A DNA stretch of 64,000 bases from assembly GCA_946807835.1 (NCBI GenBank), contig OX327690.1, forward strand, positions 15,906,501 to 15,970,500. Direction: 5' to 3'. Positions 1 through 10,714 of this stretch are shown one piece after another. The stretch comes from Ailanthus altissimus. Taxonomy: Eukaryota > Streptophyta > Magnoliopsida > Sapindales > Simaroubaceae. The position numbers and the translations under genes are program-made. The notes beneath the pieces were generated by a model. The model saw only the letters and a program-made list of their open reading frames with translations, ran no database searches and was not told the DNA's origin. Numbering within the stretch: position 1 is the first letter of the stretch; the number at the start of each line of letters is the position of its first letter.

Positions 1-365
1 CCACGTTGATATAGATCCTGATGTAATGATATCAACCAGCTCTTGGCCTTATCCCTCAATGAGGAAGGGAATAGTCGCAACCTGATGGCATCATCTGAAA
101 CCCCATTGAACTTGAATATATCACAAATCTCCAAGTTCATTATTTGCATGTTGGGATCATCATTAGGAGCTCCACTGAATTGCACAGACTTTTTAAGCAT
201 CTAAACAGTACTTGGCTTGATTTCAAAGTTGTTTGCATTAATAATGGGGCACCGAATACTAGACTGAATGCCTTCTGTTGTAGGAATAGCATAGTCTCTT
301 AACGATCTCTGTAGATTCATAGGCTCAAACACTGGATTATTGATATTGTCATGATTCTCTGCCAT
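1..365 (-). pseudogene. Ty3/gypsy gag, N-terminal part, broken
   Basis: Read leftward from an ATG at 363-365, the frame starts MAENHDN, contains FEPMNLQRSLRDYAIP and continues with an AP-NDDPNMQIMNLEICD stretch to the window edge. This layout is typical of plant Ty3/gypsy (Athila/Tat-type) gag, the RNA-packaging shell protein of the element. An in-frame TAG at 201-203 (codon 55) breaks it, probably from CAG by a C-to-T change, so the copy is dead as read. It lies directly downstream, in its own orientation, of a primer-binding site (590-608) and an LTR (617-2010). The rest of gag and pol lie outside the window on the left. Family assignment is from motif recognition only. Confidence 0.75.
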
Positions 366-589
366 ATTTCTGTTTTGATGTTGATCTCGATGAAGTTTTC
401 AGAATGTTTTTTCAATCTCAAGATCAAAAGATGTTAAATTTTTGCTCTTAGTTCTTCGCATGAACTGTCAAGACAAAAAAAATGGTAACTAGAACGGAAA
501 AAGAACAATAATAATAGTGCATTAAAATAAATCTGAAGTAAAAGTAAGATAGTATGGTATTAGTATTAATCCAAGATTATATAAAATAG

Positions 590-608
590 TCTCCGGCAAC
601 GGCGCTAA
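590..608 (-). other. Retrotransposon primer-binding site (tRNA-Asp type)
   Basis: On the minus strand this reads TAGCGCCGTTGCCGGAGA. It differs at two places from TGGCGCCGTTGCCGGGGA, the primer site known for Athila/Tat-type elements and complementary to the 3' end of tRNA-Asp. It sits 8 bp inside the end of the LTR at 617-2010, as expected, and fixes the element's orientation as leftward. Confidence 0.8.
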
Positions 609-616
609 AAATTTGG

Positions 617-2010
617 TGTATGATTTAATAACCTAGCACAAGTGCATCATTTTCATACCAAGTAATATAAAATTAAGTCCGGATTATCAATCCCACAAAG
701 ATTATTGTTTCTATTTCTTCAATTGATTACTAAAATTACTCTATTTTACCTTTATCCAGACTAGCTTCTAAGATGGAGTTTAACTAACTAAACTATTGCT
801 ATCAAATTAAATCTAATTAAGATATCGCAAGTACTCGGAGATAGAATTCACTAATTTGATAAATAATCTAGGGTATCGACGTATCCCCTAGTAGTTCATT
901 GACTCCATTAACCACTTAGTTATTCCCTTATTATCAATTGATCGACTAGACATTGATTTTATCATAAGCTTCTGTTGACAGTCGAATGATAATATCACAC
1001 CCTAACAATTACCTATATGTTTATGGTAATCTAAATAAGGTGCAACTCATTAAGAATAAGTCTAATCAAACCATACATGCCACCTAGGTATATGTCTATC
1101 TGAGATAAAACTCATAGATATTACTCTATGATCACGTATCAATCTACCCTAGGCTAAACACATGCGTCCTTTTATCAAAGTTATCATGGTTCATAAATAA
1201 TCAAAATAGTGATCAAGTATAATGAAAGCATTAAGCATAGATAGATTGAATCAATTAAGGGATAAAAGTTCATAACTAAGAGTTTAAAAGAGTCAATTAC
1301 ACACTAAGTTTAAGAACGTCTAACCCTAAATCAAAATTATTTAGCTCATGTTCAAAACAAGAATATCAAAGCAAAAGTATAAAAATATTATGAACAAAAT
1401 CATCTCTTAAAATTAAGGAAGAAAATAACACAAGTGATGCCCTAAGTTGTTCTTCTTCCTCTTGTCTTGATTGCCCAAGAGTTGAGTCTTCAATCTTCAA
1501 TAAATTCACTTTGATCTCTTTGCTTGAATGTGTATTCATTGCTTGCATTTTTCTCCTTGCTAAGGCCCCCTATTTTTGCCTCAAAATAGTATTTTTGTTG
1601 CTAAGAGAAACCCTAGGCGCGAGGAGCTTCGAATCCACCACCAAATAAAAGAGTTGAGAAGAGTTGAGAAAAGTATTTAAGCCTCCGTATGGGCGCCACA
1701 GCGCTGAGGGCTCAGCGCCGCGGTGTTGGGCATGAGCTTCAGGATTGCCCAGAAATTGACGAGCGCTGCGGCGCTCACTCGCTTATCTGGGCGCTGTGGC
1801 GCCCAGTCACTTATTTCCCTACTTCCGTCTTTCGATCGCATTTCACTCGTTTCTTGCCTGAATCGCCTCCCGTTTCATCCTATGTGTCACATTTTTCTTC
1901 ATGCACCTATTTAAGATTAAAAACACAAATAAGTAGCCAAATATTAATGTATTAAGGCAAAAGTATCCAAGTTAGATTGCTAAAATACTATTGTCATTAT
2001 GCTATTATCA
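617..2010 (-). mobile_element. 5' LTR of a Ty3/gypsy element
   Basis: This LTR begins on the minus strand with TGATAATAG (plus-strand end at 2010) and ends ATACA at 617, next to the primer site. The right boundary was set by comparison with the homologous copy at 6682-8053, where similarity stops at the same motif. A GC-rich block at about 1690-1810, built of GCGC palindromes, stands out from the AT-rich remainder. The short frames inside this block are not genes. The partner 3' LTR would lie outside the window. Confidence 0.75.
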
Positions 2011-4672
2011 GCGGGCTCCCATGGCTTGCGCCGCTTCTAAGGCTCCTGTAATCCATGCCACACTTAGTACTTCCTTAGCTTCTACCACGAGTCCTAAACG
2101 GGTTTCCCAAGCCAAAAAGCATATTGAAAACCTTATGAGCATCCAAGTTTCATTCTTTACCCCTGTCCCAAGGCCCATGCCTTAGTGGTGTGCCATCTTT
2201 CTGCTTTGGTCATCTATTTGGTCTTGCATTCCTAAAAAAAAAAAAAAGAAAACATTGAGCATAAATTCATGATAAGCATACAAACTATCATAATAATACG
2301 AGACCAAACCAAACTTACTCCTTCTCTTGGGATAGTACAAGATAATTCAAGAATCAAATTGGAGTCTCTTAAGCTCAATGTGGATAAAAAGTCTTGATAA
2401 TTGATAGCGTGAGCTAAAGCCATCTCAACCTTAGCCTGACACGCTTTAGATATGCTTAGACTAGTCACTCAAGTCTTTAAAAATAAAAGAAAAAAGAAAA
2501 CAGCCAAGGGTGAGCAAACGCAAAAAACATAAAAAAAGATAAATAAACAAAAAATAATTATACATGGAAATAACACGCTTCTAAAGAAAAAAATAGTCGG
2601 GATGGTCTAAAACCCTCCCTGAGGACGAGAAAATTCTCGACCCCATTTGCAGCTGGTAAAAACCAATGGTTTTTCTAACTTTTATTGGTAGAAGGTATAA
2701 TTCTAGACAAGGTCTCAAGGCCCGTGGCATGAAAAATAATAAAAGCCCCTCTTCTCTGCAACACTATGCCTAAAATGGTACAAGTATTATAGTTCCTAGA
2801 AAATGGATGCAGATTGTCCCACCCTCACCCATAAAATAAATAGCCTAGCTAAAACTCACTAAGATTTTAGACCCAGTTAGGAAGAAGTTACCCCTAAGCA
2901 AGCTAACATCCTAGCAAAATAAGGCTGCATTGAGAGCCTAAGCCTTAATTTGAGGAACTCAGCATGTAAAGCTACCTCACCTTGATCAAGCCAACTCAAG
3001 AAATCATCAAGATTCGTAACACGTAAAGTCACCGAGTTAAAAATATTATATCTAAGTCTAAAATAACCTAAGTCCTCATCAATCATGTGGGACATTAGTA
3101 CCTAAGGTCCAGTTCAAACTCAAGCTCTTTAGTATCATTAGGCAATGCATCATTCTTAGCCTCATAGCCCATTTTAGAGGAAAACTCACTCGTAGGATGA
3201 GCATCATCCCTCAACTCTACAGGCCCAACAATGGTCAAGGCTAGCTCGAAAGCCCCTATGCCTATTGAGGTGGAGGCCTCCATTTCCAGAATCTCTCTCC
3301 ATAACCCTATGAGTCCTCATAATGAGAGAGGTCTCATCAATCCTAGTTTCCTCTTCTATGTTTATTAATTGGAGACTAATATTCAAATTATTGTTGTTTT
3401 CAAAAACTAATAAAGGAAATTTCTTGGGGTAAATTATTCTATGGGTGAAAAAAAAGTAGTAAAATACACAACCACAATTAAAACAACTTCTCGACAAACA
3501 AAACACTAGCAAAAGTAAAAATAAAAAAGGTATCATGGACCAAGATAAAGTAGGAATAACAAGTGGATGCATATAAAAAGGAAGAAAAACAATGAAAGGG
3601 AAAGGCCACTGACCAGAGTGCAGCACTGGAATAGAGAAAACCTTTGATCAGATGATAGAAAGTATGTCTTTCTCTCTCTTTCTTGCTAAAACGTCTCTTG
3701 CTTACTGAAGAAAGGAAATGAAGTGAATAATAAATGTTAAAATAGCCTCTAGAAGACGTTTTTATAATCCTAAACTAGCAAAAATCCTCACTGTTCATTC
3801 AAAAGAACAGATTAGATCTTTTGTGCTTAAAAGTGTTCCCTTAACTGACTAAACGTGTCATTTTAAGTAATATGAGTCGTTAGATCCAAGCCTAAAATTA
3901 TGACACATCATTCATGACCTTTTAGCTTCAAGATTTAAGGGCTGTAAAAAGACAACCAGGATGTGCATTGTTTCTAAAGAAGCACCAACATTAAACACAA
4001 AGATCCTAGTAAACAGAAACTGCGTTGGGGTACATTGATGGGTTACGTAGAGCACTATATTAGGAAAATATGTCATAGACATCCTCAATCTGTCTCCCCC
4101 AAAGAGACCTAAACTTGTTAGGCACTTTAAGCGGATTAGACAAAAAGATTTAGTTTCCAATTCTAGCCAGTTAAAATTGAAAATGAGTGAATCAGACTAA
4201 AGAATTAGTTTCTAACTCTGACCAGTCAAAATTAAAATAAGCGGCCAACAAAAAGAATTAGTTTCTAGCTTTGACCAATCAAAACTGGAAACTAGTAGAC
4301 CCTTATTCCCCCTGAAAAATTGGCCCAAGTGAAGATTTATACCCCCATGATGGGTCGAGATGATGAAAATTACCCTACTAGAATGGGCTGGATCGAAGAC
4401 ACACTCAAAATTAAGAACCAGGGCCAAAGCCTTTAGTAAGCGGCTCGAGAAATGGCAGCCATAGTCAAGAAGGTCCTTAATACTCATGCTTGGAACCCGG
4501 TGAGGTGGCCAAGATCTCCCCAAATGGAATAGCCACTAACATCAAGAGCACTTGCTGGGCCTATAATCTTAAATCCCTACTAAGAAAAGAAAGCCCCAGG
4601 AATCATAGAATTGGAGTCAATATTCATTCTATAAGGCAAGCGCAGGAGTCTCGGGATGAAAATTAATTTAGT
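2011..4672 (-). pseudogene. Decayed minus-strand coding-like sequence, family unknown
   Basis: No intact gene is visible. Short minus-strand frames (2877-3095, 3095-3283, 3912-4160, 4212-4523) carry protein-like stretches, for example a Leu/Arg-rich helix ending EFLKLRLRLSMQPYF, but they are broken by stops and frame changes. The style resembles the minus-strand relic at 8054-14640, and the two may be parts of one old transposon-type gene separated by the LTR at 6682-8053. That link is inference; I do not recognise the family. Confidence 0.3.
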
Positions 4673-4804
4673 TACCCTAAACTTGCCATCAATCATAATA
4701 ATAAAAAAAACTAAATATCACACCCATGATTCTCAGGTTATCCTAAACTTGCCATCAATCATAATAAATAAAAAACTAAATATCACACCCATGATTCTCA
4801 AATT
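4673..4804. repeat. Tandem duplication, 66-bp unit, two copies
   Basis: The units at 4673-4738 and 4739-4804 both read CCTAAACTTGCC followed by an AT-rich stretch and CACCCATGATTCTCA. They differ at only a few positions, so this is a recent local duplication. No coding or regulatory role is evident. Confidence 0.85.
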
Positions 4805-6681
4805 AAAATAATAATGACTAATTATAAAATAAGTAACATTATAACAGCAAAAGTTAATGGAACCCTTCCCATTAAACTTTTTAGACTAATCACCCATTTA
4901 TACTTAAAATCTCCTACTGACATAAGTATCTGAGGGTCCTTGCTAGAATAACCACTAGTGTTGTTTTGTTATCTTGTTGTATAATCACCAAACGAAGGCC
5001 TATTCTTAGCATAGCCTGTAGCTGAGGTCCAAGTTTGTTCCCTCATAAACAAATTTAAGAGTTGTTGATATAGAGAACCAAATTTTTCGGTCAATAATTA
5101 GCATATAATTTAAGCATTAATATTTGTATGTAAAATTTTTTATTTAATATGTAAAGATATTAATTTTTCTAACAAAATTATACATAAATTATTATTAGTA
5201 TTAAGTCTTTGATAAAATACTAATTATTATGTATTCAATTACTTTTCTTTTTTACTTTTCAAATGCAAGATGAAGTTGCAGACTAAAGAATGTATCATCT
5301 ATTCAATGCTTGTAACATAGAATTCGAAAAAAAAATTACAAATAGGAAATGAGATTAAAATTTTTATATGCAAATTACAAAAATCACAATTTAAATACAA
5401 TTTACTTTTTATACATAAATTAAATTCATATCTATATGACATGTAATTACATTAACATAAAGTTCATAAATCGTAATAAAAAACTTATTTTATTTACAGT
5501 GTTTACAAAGCAATTTTTATTTTTTTTAGTAAGATATACAAAAAAAATATTTTTTATGTAAATCTTCCTTACATAAATTGTAATGCATTATTACGGACTA
5601 TGGCCTTTATTACATGTTAGCATTAATAATTATTGAAACTAAATTTTCATTCTTCTTGATATTAGTTTTTCTTTCTTATATTTTGACTATTATTGATAGA
5701 TTTTCCTCTAAAATATAGTGTAATATATATTTAATGTATACTTTATGATTATTTTAGCAAAATTCTTGATTAATTTAAGTTCAACTCTAAATAATCTATA
5801 TTTTTTTTTATATTTATATAGTTAATTATTTTAATATTTTTTATGTTGATAAATATTTTAATAAATTAAAACTTTTATGCATGAATATAAATTTTTTAAT
5901 AAAAAGTCAAGGTGACTTGTTACCTGAAAAAGAAGTTAACTTCTTATTTATAAAAAATCAATGATAGAGATTAAAACTACTTAATCAAATGACCAATAAT
6001 AAATATGGTATGATGTCGTAAAAATTCCCACGACATAGTAGAATTTTCTTAATTAATAAAGCACCTTTTTTTAAATATAATTAAAAAAAAATACTTTTAC
6101 TAACCCTACTTAAGATTTAATCAAATTATGGCTATGTTTAAAAGACATGATTGAATTTGATTGTTATTTAGAAGAGACTTGGATTAGATTAGATAGAATA
6201 ATCTTATATTTGACATTATTTAAGGTTAAACTATAAAATAATTTTTTTTTTGTTATACACATCTAAATAAATCTTAAACATTCTTTAAGAGAATAAATTT
6301 TTTTAATTTGTTGTAATATAATTTTGAAAAAATATTTTTAATAATTTTATTGTAATAAGTCAAAAAAAATTTAAAAAAAAAATTGAAAATCATATAACAG
6401 AAATTTTCTCTTTGGGATATGGACAAATTTATCCATGGAGTTTGGCTTAATAGATAACTTTATCTTAATTAATTCAAAATACTAAATTTTATCTCAATCT
6501 GTTAAGTTTTTAGTTTAAATTACTTATTTGCCCTTTAATTTAAGGCAATAATGAATTTACCATAGTAATAAATGCACTAGCCATTTTATGGCCTTTGGCC
6601 ATACGACATCTCAAACAAGTTTCAACACGGTTACATACCATGCAACAAGGCCACAATACTACTATGGCTAGACAACCGATG
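4805..6681. other. AT-rich intergenic sequence, no gene seen
   Basis: The stretch is dominated by A/T runs with stops in all frames. I see no transposon ends with matching target duplications and no recognisable protein motif. Confidence 0.5.
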
Positions 6682-8053
6682 TGTGCTATAATAGCCTAGT
6701 ATAACCGCACGTCATCGTATCAAGTAATATAGAATTTAAGTTTAAATATCGTTCCCATAGGGACTATGTGATCTAATTCTTTCAATCCAGTACTAAAATT
6801 ATAACTACTAAACTTTTATTCAGAAAATTAAAATCTGAAATTTAATTAATTACCTTAATTCTATCATATTAAACTAAACCTAATTAATAAATAAACAAAA
6901 GAGTTGAATTCACTAATTGATAAGAATCTAGGGTTTCAAATTATCTCATAGTATTTCATTGAATTTATTACCACTTAGTTAATCTTTTAATACGAATTGA
7001 TTGGCTAGACTCTAACTCATCACAAGCCTTTGTCGATGGTCGGGTGACTATATTACACATTCTAACAACTACCTATATATCTATGGTAATCAGAATAGAA
7101 TATAATTCATTAAGACTAGGTCTAAATCATATTATACATACCATCTAGATATATATTTATTCTATATGAAACTCATAGTTGTTACCCTATAATTATGCAT
7201 GAAACTATTCTAGGCTAAACAAATGAATCCATCTTTCGAGTTAATCATGGTTCCTCAATCATTTAAAATATCAACTAAATATAATAAAAGTATTAAACTC
7301 AAGATAGAATGAATCAATTATATGTATTAACTTCATAAACTAATAATTAATAAAATCTCACTACATACTAGGTTCAATAGTCTAACCTTGGATAAAACAA
7401 ATTTAGTTCATCACCAAACCAAGAGTACCAAAACAATCCATGTATAATAGCAAGAGAAGAACATAATAATAAGAAAAGAGAAGAAAAATAAATCAAGGCG
7501 ACTCCTTGGGTTGCTTCTCACTCAATCTTGAACTTGAATCTTTAATCTTGACTTTGATGTCTTGAATTTGTGTTGCGAATTATTTTCGTAAGTTTTTTCC
7601 TCTCAAAAGGTCAGTGTTTTGGTTCTTATAATAGTGTTTTTATATGTATGAGAAATTTTAGGGTCGAGGGCCTTCGAATTCAAGTCAAAATAGAACTAAA
7701 AATATGGAGTTTTATATGTCGTATGGGTGTCATGGCATTGAAACCTAAAAACACAAGGGGCGTGGGTGGCCAACTAGGCACTGCAGCCCCCAAGTCTTTG
7801 CCTTGGACTCTACAATGCCCAGCCATGAATGTTGTAGCACCAACACCCAACCCTAGGTTTAAGCATTCTCGTATTTTGAGCCAACTTTTTCGTTTCTCAT
7901 TCAATTAACCTCTCGTTTATTCCTAAACGTCACATTTTTCATTGTGCACTTATTTATGATTAAAAAAACACAATTAAATAGTCAAAATGCATAAATTAGA
8001 GCAAATCTCCCGTTCAACGTACTAAATATACCAGTGCAATGACACCTCTATCA
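6682..8053 (-). mobile_element. Older solo LTR related to the LTR at 617-2010
   Basis: It aligns along most of its length with 617-2010. Shared landmarks are a TAATA(A/G)CCTAG start, ACTAATT followed by an ATCTAGGGT block, a CTATGGTAATC block, and a CACATTTTTC end. No primer site or gag follows its left end, so it is a solo LTR or a remnant. The GC-rich palindrome block of the younger copy is here reduced to TG/CA-rich sequence (about 7725-7850), as expected from methylated-CpG decay. Short frames such as 7570-7908 are fortuitous. The flanking 5-mers do not match, so no target duplication is claimed. Confidence 0.7.
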
Positions 8054-9104
8054 ATAACAATGCAAGATGAAAAAGTAGAGGCTCGACCAGGCTTAAGCTA
8101 GCAAAAGGCTACACTTAGTCAAAATTATGCCAACCTTGACCATCTCTTACCTCAACATAAAAATTAGCATAAGCCAACAGGGCAAGAAAGTAATAAGAGA
8201 TTAGAAAACCCTCATAAAAATCATCTTATCAAAACTTGTTATTTTCTATAAATGCTTGGGCACATAACATATATAAAATATACTTTATTATGTATCTTTA
8301 AAAAATATATCATATCAAAACTAGCAAAATGCAGAGAGATTTAGAAAGATCTACAATTTTACAGCAACTTTACAAAATGTACTCTAAAAAAGGGCATGCC
8401 CTATTTAGAACTATACAAACAGAGAAAAATAAAGATTAAACATCTGGAAATAGGTTATAATCAATAATATAGCCTTCTGCTTTATTCACACCATCAACAT
8501 TAGCCTTATCCACATGATAGCCAGTCTTAAGTAAATCACTTTGAACTTCTCTAAATTTTAACCTTTGATTGAAAAGCATGGCAAGCTCAGCTTGAGCCTT
8601 CGCAATCTCAATGTTTAAGTCCTTCTAAGAATCCGTTTTTCTCATTGTGAAGTCGTAAGCAATTTGGGCAAGCTTGTTTACATGTCTAGCCAATGCCTTT
8701 ATAGATAAACCCACTTTGCTAGCATCTTAGCACACGCTCTTCCATGCTCTATGCACTCCTATATATAATTCCTCCATCTTGGTTGAGCTCATGCCATATA
8801 GCAGTATCCCCACTTACTCTACAAACACAAATTTGAATGTTGGCATCATAAAATATCCAACACTAAATTTTGACGTACTTTTTACCAACTTCTATAGCAA
8901 AGGAACAACTTTAGTAAGGATAAGACATTCCTAAAAAATTCCTCTACCTCCATTAAAATGATGCAATGTAGCCAAAGAGTTTGTCCTGGGGGTTGGGTTA
9001 TTGAAAGCAATGCAAAAATCATCTTTAATTTTCATCTGATAAGTAATATATATCTAAACAGAAAATGGAGTGGTTGGAATAGAAACTCATGAAGCAAGAA
9101 ACAG
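8054..9104 (-). pseudogene. C-terminal part of a decayed minus-strand gene, coiled-coil-like
   Basis: Between about 8990 and 8440 the minus strand gives a mostly readable helix-rich segment, including MEELYIGVHRAWKSVC, KALARHVNKLAQIAYDFTMR and EIAKAQAELAMLFNQRLKFR, ending in a stop near 8440. Several in-frame stops interrupt it. The Lys/Glu/Leu periodicity suggests a coiled coil. It is probably continuous with 11830-14640 and separated from it by the hAT-type insertion at 9384-11821. I do not recognise the family; ORF1-type proteins of plant transposons are one possibility. Confidence 0.4.
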
Positions 9105-9579
9105 ATAAAATTCAACAGATGGCCACGAAAGGCTTTAAAAATGAAATAGAAAAAGAGCAAATACTATACCAACTCTAATAGGTTAAGGATTAAGGGTCTT
9201 TAATCCCTCAGTCAGAATTGTAGATGGTGCTTTCTCAAGAGTCTTTTTTCTAACATTTTTTAGTCACAGTAGAAAATCAAATAGGTTATAAACACTTATC
9301 AGAACAAGTTCAACAACCAAGATCATAACAGCGAAAGCAAAGAAAATTTGTAACACATGTAATAAAAGTTACAATATGATGCCTAAGGGGGGGGCACGGT
9401 TCTATTCAATCTAGTTTTCACCGGAACTGAACTGAACCGGACCTCGATTTTTTTATTTTCCTTAAAGGAGAACTGAAATTAAACCAATTAATTATAAAAC
9501 TGAACTAGAAAAAACCGATTCAATCCGGTCAATTTTTTCGACTTCTAAGCCAATTAAAAAAAAATTAAAACTCAACTTA

Positions 9580-10318
9580 GAAGGATCGAAACTCTAACCT
9601 ATAACATGCTATTAACCAACTGAGTCAAGTTTGTTTTTGAGTTATTATAGAATTAGTTTTTTTATACATAATATTTGGTAATACAACTAATAAATTATAA
9701 TAATTGGCAACACAACTACAGGAATCGAACTATGGCCTATGATGAATCAACGCTACTAATTCACCAGCTGAGCTGAGTTGGTTTTTGAGACATAAGTCTG
9801 TAACAATATTAATTTTTTTTTTGAATTAAAATATTATAAATAACAAAATTCAATTGTCAAGAGTCAAACCTATGCAGTAATGTTGATATTAAGCCTACAT
9901 TTCTACTGAACTAGAATAGGTTTTTACACCAAAGTACAATCTATTTTATTATATTACATTTTAAAATATTAATTATAAAAAATCTTTTATTGGTAGGATT
10001 CGAACCTGGAATTATAAGGAATATTTCTATTCACTTTACCATTGGGCTAGAGTTGATTTTCTAAAGAAAAGACATTTTGAATAATTCTATTAATTTTTTT
10101 TAATATGTTAAAATATTTATATATAAAAAAGAAATGTCTTTTCTTTAGTAAACAAACTTTACCATTGGGCTAAAGTTTGTTTTCTAAAGAAAAAACATTT
10201 CTTTTTTATATATAAATATTTTAACATATTAAAAAAATTTTAAAAAGCATTCAGCAAGAATCAAACCATGGAACTCTTATGGAAGATAAATGCCCTTTGC
10301 CAATTGAACAGAGCTGAT
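9580..10318 (-). repeat. Array of five tRNA-like modules (copy 1)
   Basis: Reading the minus strand from 10318 leftward, modules lie at 10318-10250, 10055-9990, 9920-9862, 9781-9719 and 9629-9580, with a D-arm-only fragment at 10180-10156. Each has an A-box-like segment (TGTTCAATTGG, TAGCCCAATGG, TAGTTCAGTAG, AGCTCAGCTGG, GACTCAGTTGG), then a B-box-like segment about 25-40 nt later (GGTTTGATTCT, GGTTCGAATCC, GGTTTGACTCT, AGTTCGATTCC, GTTTCGATCCT). Most are preceded by AAAA and a CAACTC-like leader. Counting the fragment, 5' ends are 125-152 bp apart. Acceptor-stem pairing is not evident, so these are tRNA-derived or tRNA-like, not functional tRNA genes. Confidence 0.6.
10093..10238. repeat. 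Near-perfect inverted repeat (about 68-bp arms, 10-nt loop)
   Basis: Arms 10093-10160 and 10171-10238 are reverse complements with only a few mismatches. The loop ACCATTGGGC is the D-arm of a tRNA-like module. Copy 2 of the element has only the right-hand arm, so the inversion arose in copy 1 or was lost from copy 2. The transcript would fold into a long hairpin. Confidence 0.8.
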
Positions 10319-10440
10319 TTTCATATTATTAATTATATTTTTTATATTTAAGTATAGATATTAATAATTGAAATTTTGAAAAATTAAAAAAATCGATTCT
10401 TTCAATTCGGTTCGGTTTTTAACCAAACCGAACAAATAGA

Positions 10441-10714
10441 ATTCAACACATGGCCACGAAAGGCTTTAAAAATAAAATAGAAAAAGAGCAAATACGATAC
10501 TAGCTCTAGTAGGTTAAGGAGTAAGGGTCTTCAATCTCTCAGTCGGAGTTGTAGATGGTGCTTTCTCAAAAATCTTTTTTCTAATGTTTTTTAGTCACGG
10601 TAAAAAATCAAATAAGTCATAAGCACTTATCAAAACAAGTTCAACAACCAAGATCATAACAGAAAAAGCAAAGAAAATTTGTAACACATGTAATAAAAGT
10701 TGCAATATAATGCC
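10441..10714. repeat. Tandem duplication, unit 2, host flank
   Basis: This is the second copy of the 9105-9383 flank, with scattered substitutions. It ends in ATAATGCC (10707-10714), one base different from the element's target duplication ATGATGCC. The flank was therefore copied together with the element, and this is not a separate insertion. Confidence 0.85.

Larger units (their letters stand above)
9105..10440. repeat. Tandem duplication, unit 1 (host flank plus truncated hAT-type element)
   Basis: The unit opens ATTCAACAGATGGCCACGAA and is repeated from 10441 (ATTCAACACATGGCCACGAA). It contains 279 bp of flanking sequence, then the element from 9384 onward. It stops before the element's right terminus, so this copy lacks a right TIR. 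The junction at 10439-10441 carries a short AATTCAACA overlap, suggesting unequal exchange or replication slippage. Confidence 0.85.
9384..10440. mobile_element. hAT-type non-autonomous element, copy 1, right end missing
   Basis: Its left terminus TAAGGGG is preceded by ATGATGCC (9376-9383), the same 8-mer that follows the right terminus of copy 2. It carries the GAACCGAACC-type subterminal sequence, five tRNA-like modules and an extra inverted duplication (10093-10238) that copy 2 lacks. It has no transposase frame, so it would depend on an autonomous relative. Confidence 0.7.

Noticed and set aside
1689..1955. Open frames at 1689-1955 and 1723-1914 as a gene.
   Set aside because: They lie within an LTR, overlap in two frames, and exist because the GC-rich palindrome block has few stops.
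7570..7908. Frame of 112 codons as a gene.
   Set aside because: Inside the solo LTR 6682-8053; no family resemblance and overlapped by an opposite-strand frame.
617..8053. 617-2010 and 6682-8053 as the two LTRs of one element.
   Set aside because: The primer site and gag lie to the left of the first LTR, pointing out of the window. There is no primer site or purine tract between the two LTRs.
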